A DNA stretch of 6,288 nucleotides. It comes from an uncultured Catenibacterium sp. Lineage in GTDB: Bacteria; Bacillota_I; Bacilli_A; Erysipelotrichales; Coprobacillaceae. The stretch is from contig NZ_CAAFOM010000258.1 of NCBI RefSeq assembly GCF_900764565.1, positions 1 through 6,288 of the forward strand, written 5' to 3'. Shown here in pieces: positions 1 to 4,782 of this stretch. Position 1 is the stretch's first letter, and each line of letters opens with the position of its first letter. Under the pieces are notes generated by a model. The model had not been told where the DNA came from. It was given only the letters and a program-made list of their open reading frames with translations, and ran no database searches. The position numbers and the translations under genes are program-made.

Positions 1-20
1 AAAGAACCTTCCGGTTCTTA
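1..20 (-). terminator. Intrinsic terminator of the GNAT gene (partly outside the window)
   Basis: A 7-bp perfect stem (AAGAACC at 2-8, GGTTCTT at 13-19) closes a TTCC loop. It overlaps the stop codon of the GNAT gene at 18-20. Read on the minus strand it is AAGAACC-GGAA-GGTTCTT followed by T. The rest of the U-tract would lie to the left of base 1, so the terminator cannot be fully verified here. Confidence 0.6.
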
Positions 21-596
21 TAAATCAATAATATCTAGAATATCATAGTCTGCTTTCAACATCTTTGGATGGAAGTCTCCTTCTCCTGATTCATCCACAA
101 CTCTTTGAAGTTCTTGTGTGATTTTAATAAAGTCATCCTTTAGGAAAGGACCTCTTGTACATAATAAATCAAATGTCTGATTCCAATAAAATAAATGATA
201 CCCACTTGAACGATAGCCATGACTTGCATAAAACTTAGTACGTCTTAAACGCTGTTCATAGTTATCTGCTTGATCATCTAAAGGTTCCATATCTAATACA
301 ATCTGTCTTTGATATAGATCATCCATCAACTTTAGAGTACGTCCTCCATAGCCATGTGAACGAAGTGATGAACGAATCGCAAGATAGAATAAATAGACAC
401 ATGTATCAGATGTCATTGTCATAAAGAATCCAACAAATGTATCTTCATCATAGACGCCATAAAGATCTGAAATACCTGTTTGAGATAAATCAATCATTCT
501 TTCAATAGACACACGTTCTTCCTTAGGAAATGCTTCATTGTTGAGATCTTCTAATTCCTTAAAATTTTGTGTAATTTTTTTAGCCGTTAACGCCAT
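18..596 (-). CDS. GNAT-family N-acetyltransferase
   Basis: This 192-residue soluble protein has the single-domain GNAT layout and would transfer an acetyl group from acetyl-CoA to an unidentified amine. The acetyl-CoA pyrophosphate loop is visible as R79-S-H-G82-Y-G84, matching the R/Q-x-x-G-x-G/A motif. It follows the hydrophobic strand VYLFYLAI (about 67-74). A C-terminal RRTKFYASHGYR segment (118-129) matches the helix-plus-strand that ends many GNATs, and about 50 further residues follow it. The start is supported by GGAGG (604-608, complement) 7 nt upstream of ATG. The gene is divergent from the MocR-type regulator and shares its promoter region, so it is a candidate target of that regulator. 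The substrate cannot be read from sequence. The family call is fairly safe; a role in small-molecule detoxification or modification is only a guess. Confidence 0.85.
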   Translation of the reverse strand: MALTAKKITQNFKELEDLNNEAFPKEERVSIERMIDLSQTGISDLYGVYDEDTFVGFFMTMTSDTCVYLFYLAIRSSLRSHGYGGRTLKLMDDLYQRQIVLDMEPLDDQADNYEQRLRRTKFYASHGYRSSGYHLFYWNQTFDLLCTRGPFLKDDFIKITQELQRVVDESGEGDFHPKMLKADYDILDIIDL

Positions 597-620
597 AGAT
601 TATCCTCCATTAATATGACT

Positions 621-649
621 ATTCTATGCTGTTTTCTTCTTTTTTTCAA
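621..649 (-). promoter_or_regulatory. Sigma-A-type promoter of the GNAT gene
   Basis: On the minus strand a -35 box TTGAAA (649-644) is separated by 17 bp from a -10 box TAGAAT (626-621). Each matches five of six consensus bases. The predicted start of transcription is near 614, leaving a short leader with the GGAGG site. The elements interleave with those of the divergent regulator gene. Confidence 0.65.
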
Positions 650-665
650 ATGATTACGCTATAAT
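637..665 (+). promoter_or_regulatory. Promoter of the MocR-type regulator gene
   Basis: A perfect -10 box TATAAT lies at 660-665, 24 nt upstream of the ATG at 690. The hexamer at the ideal 17-bp distance, TTCTTT (637-642), is a poor -35. The promoter may therefore be weak or controlled by a bound regulator. The RBS AAAGGA (677-682) sits 7 nt before the start codon. Confidence 0.55.
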
Positions 666-689
666 GGGTAGAAAAGAAAGGATGTATCT

Positions 690-2081
690 ATGCTTACATA
701 TAGTTTTGATGAAAATAACCATAAATCTCTCTACCAGCAATTATATACTTTTATTAAGAATGATATTTTAGAAGGACATCTGACAGCAGATGAAAAGCTC
801 CCTTCTAAGCGTACATTCGCAAAGAATCTAGGTATTAGTATCATTACAATAGAGAATGCCTATGCTCAGTTAATGGCTGAAGGCTATATTTATTCTTTAC
901 CTAAGAAAGGATTTTATGTATCTCCTATTAATAATAAGACACCTCTTATTCCTACCAAGATGATTCATAAACCTTCTATTAAAAAGAAATCCTATTGGTG
1001 TGATTTTTCTTCTAATCAAACACCCGCCCACTTATTTCCTTTTACAACATGGTCTAAACTCATGAAGGATGTATTAAATGAACATCAATCAGAATTAATG
1101 GTTAACCCTCCAGTAGGTGGCATTTATGAATTAAGAGAAGCTATTTCTTTACATCTTAAGGAATTTAGAAATATGGATGTTGAACCAGAAAGAATTATTG
1201 TAGGTGCAGGGACTGAATACCTTTATGGATTACTTGTTCAGCTATTAGGTTTAGATCTTGTCTATGCGGTAGAGAATCCTGGTTATAATAAGATACTTGA
1301 TGTTTATTCAAGTCTAGGGGCATCATGTGTTCCTATAGATATGGATGATCAAGGCATACTTGTTGATCAATTAGAAAGCTTACATGTAGACATAGCCCAT
1401 ATTTCTCCTTCCCATCATTTCCCTACTGGTATTATCATGCCTATTTCTAGACGTTATGAATTACTTGGTTGGGCGAATAAGAAAGAACATCGCTATATTA
1501 TAGAAGATGATTATGACAGTGAATTGCGTTTAAGTGGTCATCCTATTCCTGCCCTTCAGAGTATTGATTTAAGTGAAAAGGTCATTTATATGAATACCTT
1601 TACTAAGACATTGGCTTCTACTATTCGTATTAGCTATATGGTGCTTCCACATCACTTATTAGAACTGTATAATAAGAAACTTTCTTTTTATGCCTGTACA
1701 GTCTCTAACTTCGAACAATATACGCTTGCTTCATTTATCAATGACCATTATTTTGATAAGCATATTACTAAATTACGTAATCATTATCATAATAAGCGTG
1801 ATGCGATTGTAAAGATGTTAGAAGAAAGTGATTTAAAAGATATGATTACTATTTCTAAAGAGGATGCAGGTCTTCATTTCCTTATCACAATTCATACACA
1901 TATGTCTGATGAAACACTTATCAATAAGTTAAAAGAAGAAGGAATCCATTTAAGAGCTATCTCTCATTACTATCTTAAGAATATACCTCATACATCACAT
2001 ACCTTTATTATGAATTATTCGTCTATTGATTTAGATAAACTACCACAGGCTATAGAAATATTAGAAAAAATACTTTATTGA
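690..2081 (+). CDS. MocR/PdxR-type transcriptional regulator (GntR HTH plus aminotransferase-like domain)
   Basis: This 463-residue protein has the standard MocR length and order. Residues about 10-78 form a GntR winged helix (SLYQQLYTFIKNDIL, LPSKRTFAKNLGIS, AYAQLMAEGYI). A linker is followed from about residue 105 by a class I aminotransferase fold. PLP-binding features are kept: the EDDYD motif at 272-276, with D273 expected to contact the pyridine nitrogen, and the Schiff-base lysine K306 in TFTKTLAS. Near the C-terminus the FIMNYS segment (439-444) appears to have I440 where aminotransferases and amino-acid-sensing members carry the carboxylate-binding arginine. This favours a sensor of PLP itself (PdxR-like) over a GabR-like amino-acid sensor. 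The protein probably regulates its own promoter and the divergent GNAT gene, and possibly the S-component gene downstream. No pdxST genes are present in the window, so the PdxR assignment is tentative; the family call is firm. Confidence 0.9.
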   Translation: MLTYSFDENNHKSLYQQLYTFIKNDILEGHLTADEKLPSKRTFAKNLGISIITIENAYAQLMAEGYIYSLPKKGFYVSPINNKTPLIPTKMIHKPSIKKKSYWCDFSSNQTPAHLFPFTTWSKLMKDVLNEHQSELMVNPPVGGIYELREAISLHLKEFRNMDVEPERIIVGAGTEYLYGLLVQLLGLDLVYAVENPGYNKILDVYSSLGASCVPIDMDDQGILVDQLESLHVDIAHISPSHHFPTGIIMPISRRYELLGWANKKEHRYIIEDDYDSELRLSGHPIPALQSIDLSEKVIYMNTFTKTLASTIRISYMVLPHHLLELYNKKLSFYACTVSNFEQYTLASFINDHYFDKHITKLRNHYHNKRDAIVKMLEESDLKDMITISKEDAGLHFLITIHTHMSDETLINKLKEEGIHLRAISHYYLKNIPHTSHTFIMNYSSIDLDKLPQAIEILEKILY

Positions 2082-2106
2082 CATATTTTCTAAAATATAT
2101 TAAAGT
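2078..2106 (+). promoter_or_regulatory. Candidate promoter of the DUF2798-type gene
   Basis: A perfect -35 TTGACA (2078-2083) overlaps the TGA stop of the regulator gene. At 17 bp follows TAAAGT (2101-2106), a four-of-six -10 box. Transcription would start near 2112, giving a leader of about 120 nt that contains the hairpins at 2157-2206. The -10 is mediocre and the flanking region is very AT-rich, so the exact start is uncertain. Confidence 0.5.
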
Positions 2107-2111
2107 AAGTC

Positions 2112-2138
2112 ATGCAAAAAAAAAGAATATTGATTTAG
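2112..2138 (+). CDS. Possible 8-residue leader peptide (MQKKRILI)
   Basis: An ATG at 2112 opens a tiny reading frame encoding MQKKRILI, ending in TAG at 2136-2138, ahead of the two hairpins of the leader. No Shine-Dalgarno sequence precedes it. The predicted transcript start falls at or next to the ATG, so translation would have to be leaderless. Nine consecutive A bases lie inside it. Short leader peptides do control attenuators of this layout, but a frame this short can arise by chance. Confidence 0.15.
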   Translation: MQKKRILI

Positions 2139-2156
2139 GGTATTATTGGAAACGCA

Positions 2157-2206
2157 CAAGCATAGCTTGATAACGAACAACACTTATATTAAGTGTTGTT
2201 TTTTTT
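2157..2206 (+). terminator. Tandem hairpins ending in a strong intrinsic terminator, candidate attenuator
   Basis: The first hairpin is CAAGC-ATA-GCTTG (2157-2169). The second is a perfect 11-bp stem (2176-2186 with 2190-2200, loop TAT) that runs into eight T bases (2199-2206). It could simply end the regulator mRNA about 120 nt after its stop codon. However, only 29 nt separate it from the next start codon, and these hold the RBS and no promoter. Any transcript of the downstream membrane-protein gene must therefore read through it, which makes it a probable attenuation point. I did not match the leader to a riboswitch class I know. Confidence 0.75.
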
Positions 2207-2235
2207 GTGTAATTTCAAGAAAGGAGCATTTTCCA

Positions 2236-2682
2236 ATGCCTAAAACATTCAAACAAAATTTATTATTCACTGCCATGATGTCATTCTTAATGGTGTATGT
2301 CATGATTCTCTTCAACATCTCATTAAATATCGGTGGAATGAAAAATCATGTCTTCCTACTTGCATTCCATGAAATGATGATCATGTGGCCAGTCGCTTTC
2401 TTTTTAGAATTACTTGTGGTAGATTCTTTAGCCCATAAACTTGCTTTCCGCTTTGTACAGCCAACAGATCGTCCTATTGTGATTACTCTTGCGATTTCTA
2501 GCATGATTGTATGTATCATGTGTCCATGTATGAGCTTGATTGCAACTATTCTTTTTAAATCTATTGATGTATCAGTCTATTTCCAGACTACATTCATGAA
2601 CTTCCCTGTCGCATTATTATTCCAGATCTTCTATTGTGGTCCTCTGATTCGTTTGATATTTGGAAAAATCGTACATGAATAA
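2236..2682 (+). CDS. DUF2798-type small integral membrane protein
   Basis: This 148-residue hydrophobic protein has about four membrane helices: roughly 9-30, 42-63, 80-103 and 117-141. They are arranged as two similar helical pairs, as in DUF2798 proteins, whose function is unknown. The first half contains an FHEMMIMWPVAFF stretch and the second an MNFPVALLFQ stretch, in matching places in the repeat. Helix 3 carries C93-x-x-C96-P-C98, and helix 2 starts with H45 and several methionines. The frame stays open upstream to a TTG at 2146, but that extension would translate through the terminator hairpin. ATG 2236 with AGGAG (2222-2226), 9 nt upstream, is the sensible start. The gene is closed by its own terminator directly after the stop. 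Function is unknown; transport or membrane stress roles are possible but not shown. Confidence 0.75.
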   Translation: MPKTFKQNLLFTAMMSFLMVYVMILFNISLNIGGMKNHVFLLAFHEMMIMWPVAFFLELLVVDSLAHKLAFRFVQPTDRPIVITLAISSMIVCIMCPCMSLIATILFKSIDVSVYFQTTFMNFPVALLFQIFYCGPLIRLIFGKIVHE

Positions 2683-2712
2683 GGTCAGTTTTAAAACTGA
2701 CCTTATTTTTTT
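2681..2712 (+). terminator. Intrinsic terminator of the DUF2798-type gene
   Basis: A perfect 12-bp inverted repeat (AAGGTCAGTTTT at 2681-2692, AAAACTGACCTT at 2693-2704) is followed by A and seven T bases (2706-2712). In RNA it would fold as a stem of about nine pairs with a small UUUAAA loop. It begins on the last bases of the stop codon TAA (2680-2682). Confidence 0.9.
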
Positions 2713-2738
2713 AGTTAATAACTGAGTATTTATATAAT
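2710..2738 (+). promoter_or_regulatory. Promoter of the ECF S-component gene
   Basis: A perfect TATAAT lies at 2733-2738. At 17 bp upstream is TTTAGT (2710-2715), a weak -35 that overlaps the terminator T-tract. Transcription would start near 2745, about 40 nt before the ATG at 2785. The weak -35 under a possible operator suggests regulated expression. Confidence 0.55.
2711..2725. promoter_or_regulatory. Dyad overlapping the S-component -35 region, possible operator
   Basis: TTAGTTA-A-TAACTGA is a 7-1-7 inverted repeat with one mismatch. It covers the -35 box of the S-component promoter and extends into the spacer. A protein bound here would block RNA polymerase. The dyad does not resemble the direct repeats upstream of the MocR gene, so its regulator is unknown. 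In this AT-rich sequence chance is a real alternative. Confidence 0.25.
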
Positions 2739-2784
2739 GTCAGAATGTATGTATAGTATTATCCATCAAAGGGGGAAGTTTTAT

Positions 2785-3381
2785 ATGAAAGAAAATAAAA
2801 CATTAAAAATTGCAGTAACAGGATTGATGGCGGCTTTAGCTTATATCGCCTTCACATTCCTACAGATTAAGATTCCAACACCTGGAGGAACTACTTCATT
2901 CCATTTAGGAAATACATTCTGCGTATTAGCTGCTTTATTATTGGGTGGTGTACCTGGTGGAATTGCAGGGGCTGTTGGTATGGGTATTGGTGATTTACTT
3001 GATCCTACTTATGTAGTAGTCGCACCTAAGACATTTATCTTAAAATTTGGAATTGGTGTCATTACAGGACTTGTAGCTCATAGAGTATTCAAGATTCAGA
3101 AGTTAGAAGGTAAACAGTTAGTTATTGGTGTCGTTGCTTCTACTTTTGCAGGTTTATTATTCAACGTGATTGCTGAACCACTATTCTCTTATTTCTATAC
3201 TTCAGTATTACTTGGAGCACCTGCTAAAGCTGCTTTAGCATTAGCATCTTGGAATGCAATTACTACTATTACTAATGCAGTGATTGCGATTGTGATTTCT
3301 TCAGTGCTTTATTTAGCTTTAGCACCTACATTTAAAAAGAGTGGTTTATTAGACAAGTTACATACAGTTAAAAAAGACTAG
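2785..3381 (+). CDS. ECF transporter substrate-binding (S) component, vitamin or precursor uptake
   Basis: This 198-residue membrane protein has about six helices and the sequence style of the ECF S components in the DUF1393/PF07155 group. Diagnostic parts are SFHLGNTFCVLAALLLGG (38-55), GGIAGAVGMGIGDLLDP (58-74) and APKTFILKFGIGVITGL (80-96). Small AxxxA-type residues in helix 1 (VTGLMAALAY) fit docking to the shared EcfT subunit. S components bind a vitamin or precursor (riboflavin, hydroxymethylpyrimidine, pyridoxine and others) with high affinity. None of the energising EcfA/EcfT genes is present, so it would use a shared module encoded elsewhere. The nearby PLP-fold regulator makes a B6 vitamer attractive, but this is inference. 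ATG 2785 is preferred because of AAAGGGGGA (2768-2776) just upstream; the alternative ATG at 2737 lies inside the -10 box. Confidence 0.85.
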   Translation: MKENKTLKIAVTGLMAALAYIAFTFLQIKIPTPGGTTSFHLGNTFCVLAALLLGGVPGGIAGAVGMGIGDLLDPTYVVVAPKTFILKFGIGVITGLVAHRVFKIQKLEGKQLVIGVVASTFAGLLFNVIAEPLFSYFYTSVLLGAPAKAALALASWNAITTITNAVIAIVISSVLYLALAPTFKKSGLLDKLHTVKKD

Positions 3382-3383
3382 TT

Positions 3384-3407
3384 AAAAAGGACTCTCAGGA
3401 GTCCTTA
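3384..3407. terminator. Bidirectional intrinsic terminator between convergent genes
   Basis: A perfect 8-bp stem (AAGGACTC at 3387-3394, GAGTCCTT at 3399-3406) closes a 4-base loop. On the minus strand it is followed by a T run (complement of 3388-3384), so it serves the flavin-reductase gene, whose stop codon (3407-3405) overlaps the stem. On the plus strand ATTTTAG follows, a weaker U-tract that would end the S-component transcript. Confidence 0.85.
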
Positions 3408-3965
3408 TTTTAGTTTAAGTCCATCTTTAAAGGCACGGCCAACAACCTTACCTAGACTAACATATTGATTATTGAATGGATCAAAGGTAATAGGTTTAAC
3501 CTTAGAGACATCTACTCTTCCTGTATCATCTAGAACACGTTCATCTACAGATACATTAACGATTTCACCTTTCATGATTTCTGTATCTAAGTCATAATCT
3601 TTCAAACGACATTCTAGACAGATAGGTAATTCATTGATAATAGGTGCATGTACTTTACTAGAAGTTGTATAAGTAAGGCCTGCTTTTTCTAGTTTATTTG
3701 GTTCCTTATGTCCTGATACAACACCCACATAATCACAGGCAACTACATGATCTTCATCTGCAATACTGACAGTAAAAGCCTGTGTTTTTAAGATATTCTG
3801 TACTGTTTTATGACTTTTAGAAAGACTTAATGAAATCTCCATTTCATCACTGATACCACCCCATGCTGCATTCATTAAATCAGGATGATCATTCTTATCA
3901 AAGCTCCCAATCATATAAACAGGCTGTGGATAAGTGAGTGCACGTGTGCCAAAATCTTTTCTCAT
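3405..3965 (-). CDS. Flavin reductase-like FMN-binding protein
   Basis: This 186-residue cytoplasmic protein has the FMN-binding split-barrel fold of the flavin_reduct (flavoredoxin-like) family. The family pattern is clear: an N-terminal strand YPQPVYMIGSF, then N32-A-A-W35-GGISDEMEISLSLSKSHKT54 as the FMN-phosphate and ribityl region. AFTVSI follows, then ACDYVGVVSGHKEPNKLEKAGL (76-97), a conserved signature of this family. Such proteins bind FMN and pass electrons from NAD(P)H or a redox partner to flavin or another acceptor. The partner is not visible here. The start is firm: AAGGAG lies 10 nt upstream on the minus strand, and the ATG shares the bases ATGA with the stop of the preceding arginase-like gene. 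The two are therefore probably translationally coupled and made from one mRNA that ends at the terminator at 3384-3407. Confidence 0.88.
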   Translation of the reverse strand: MRKDFGTRALTYPQPVYMIGSFDKNDHPDLMNAAWGGISDEMEISLSLSKSHKTVQNILKTQAFTVSIADEDHVVACDYVGVVSGHKEPNKLEKAGLTYTTSSKVHAPIINELPICLECRLKDYDLDTEIMKGEIVNVSVDERVLDDTGRVDVSKVKPITFDPFNNQYVSLGKVVGRAFKDGLKLK

Positions 3966-4693
3966 TTCTTTTTTCTCCTTTTTAATATTTTCATAGCAGT
4001 TTGATAAAGTGCATCATCAGAGATGTTGTTGATTCTTTCCGCTTTTATATAAGTAGGATAATCATCAATATCTGGATCATCACCACATATATCAATACCG
4101 ATTACTTCACAGTTTTTTAAGAAGTGAGCTAATACACCCTCTAACATTCCAAGTGACATCTCTCCTTGATTCCAGTTCGTCATGGCATATCTTTCATCTA
4201 AAACATCTTTATCTATAGAGATATAGACTGGATATTTTGTTTCGAGAGGAATAGTAACACCTTGTTCAAGTTCTTCTATGCTGATAGTTAAGACCTTTTC
4301 TTTATGTTCCATATTCTTTAAATCATGCTTATTTGGACCAATCAGATAGAGACGATGAAGAAATGGATTATGCAAAGCTTTTTTAGCCCAATTTCCACAG
4401 CTGAGCATATCTCCTACAATAGAAGACTGCATATCTGTATGATGATCAATCAAAACAAGATCAAAAGGTTCCTGGATAAAATCAGTCATCAGTTTAGTAA
4501 TATAGTGATAATCTCCAGAATCAATAAAATGAATACCAGAAATACCATTTTTCTGAATCATCTCTTTTAATTGTTTCTCTGCATGCTTGTCACAGAATAA
4601 TCGTGTTCCTTCAATGTCACTACAATTATAATAAGTTAACTGTGAATAATTCCCTTTATAACAATGAGTAAAATCAAATACATAGTTACGCAT
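3962..4693 (-). CDS. Arginase/ureohydrolase-fold metallohydrolase of unknown substrate
   Basis: This 243-residue protein is shorter than classical arginases (about 300) but keeps most of the dinuclear metal site: H63 in GDYHY (for GGDHS), D83-H-H85-T-D87 (for DAHxD) and D161-K-D163 in SIDKDVLDE (for SxDxDxxDP). It probably binds two Mn2+ and hydrolyses a C-N bond. The segment GIDICGDDPD (199-208) aligns with the DxxE motif of arginases but has G204 in place of the glutamate that grips the guanidinium group, so arginine is unlikely to be the substrate. The frame opens earlier at a GTG (4732), but this lies between the -35 and -10 boxes. ATG 4693 with AGGTGAT (4704-4698) just upstream is the realistic start. 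It is the first gene of a two-gene operon with the FMN protein, which it overlaps by 4 bp. The C-terminus is a basic KRRKKK tail. Confidence 0.8.
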   Translation of the reverse strand: MRNYVFDFTHCYKGNYSQLTYYNCSDIEGTRLFCDKHAEKQLKEMIQKNGISGIHFIDSGDYHYITKLMTDFIQEPFDLVLIDHHTDMQSSIVGDMLSCGNWAKKALHNPFLHRLYLIGPNKHDLKNMEHKEKVLTISIEELEQGVTIPLETKYPVYISIDKDVLDERYAMTNWNQGEMSLGMLEGVLAHFLKNCEVIGIDICGDDPDIDDYPTYIKAERINNISDDALYQTAMKILKRRKKK

Positions 4694-4711
4694 CTTTATC
4701 ACCTGTTGATA

Positions 4712-4739
4712 ATTATAGTCTTTATTTAGCACTTGTCAA
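4712..4739 (-). promoter_or_regulatory. Consensus sigma-A promoter of the arginase-like/FMN-protein operon
   Basis: On the minus strand a perfect TTGACA (4739-4734) and a perfect TATAAT (4717-4712) are separated by 16 bp. Transcription would begin near 4705, only about 12 nt before the ATG at 4693. The mRNA would have a very short 5' leader with the RBS at its very end. The match predicts strong, largely constitutive expression. Its position also rules out the upstream GTG start. Confidence 0.85.
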
Positions 4740-4750
4740 ATCTGACTGCT

Positions 4751-4777
4751 AAAAAGAGATAGCCACAGCTATCTCTT
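4751..4777 (-). terminator. Intrinsic terminator of the 6-phospho-beta-glucosidase gene
   Basis: A perfect 10-bp stem (AAGAGATAGC at 4754-4763, GCTATCTCTT at 4768-4777) closes a 4-base loop. On the minus strand the downstream arm ends in a run of five T bases (4755-4751). It lies 5 bases after the glucosidase stop codon. It separates that transcript from the promoter at 4739-4712, so the downstream operon is independently transcribed. Confidence 0.9.
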
Positions 4778-4782
4778 AGGTA

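Larger units (their letters stand above)
615..665 (+). repeat. Imperfect direct repeat, candidate MocR operator
   Basis: ATGACTATTCTATGCT (615-630) and ATGATTACGCTATAAT (650-665) match at 11 of 16 positions (ATGAyTAnnCTATnnT). Their starts are 35 bp apart. The left copy covers the -10 box of the GNAT promoter, and the right copy contains the -10 box of the regulator gene. MocR-family proteins such as GabR and PdxR are known to bind spaced direct repeats upstream of their own divergently oriented genes. The function assigned here is inferred from that precedent and from position. Confidence 0.45.

Noticed and set aside
2107..2206. Known riboswitch class (preQ1, SAM, fluoride, purine, TPP, guanidine types) in the leader
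   Set aside because: From memory I found none of the conserved core motifs of these classes, so I left it as an unassigned attenuator candidate.
2146..2235. N-terminal extension of the DUF2798-type protein from a TTG at 2146
   Set aside because: The extra 30 codons run through both leader hairpins and the T-tract and have no RBS; ATG 2236 has a good AGGAG.
2737..2784. N-terminal extension of the S component from ATG 2737
   Set aside because: That ATG is inside the -10 box TATAATG and has no RBS; AAAGGGGGA precedes the ATG at 2785.
4325..4570. 81-codon plus-strand open frame inside the arginase-like gene
   Set aside because: It is fully antisense to a gene with clear family motifs, has no RBS, and its translation shows no recognisable features.
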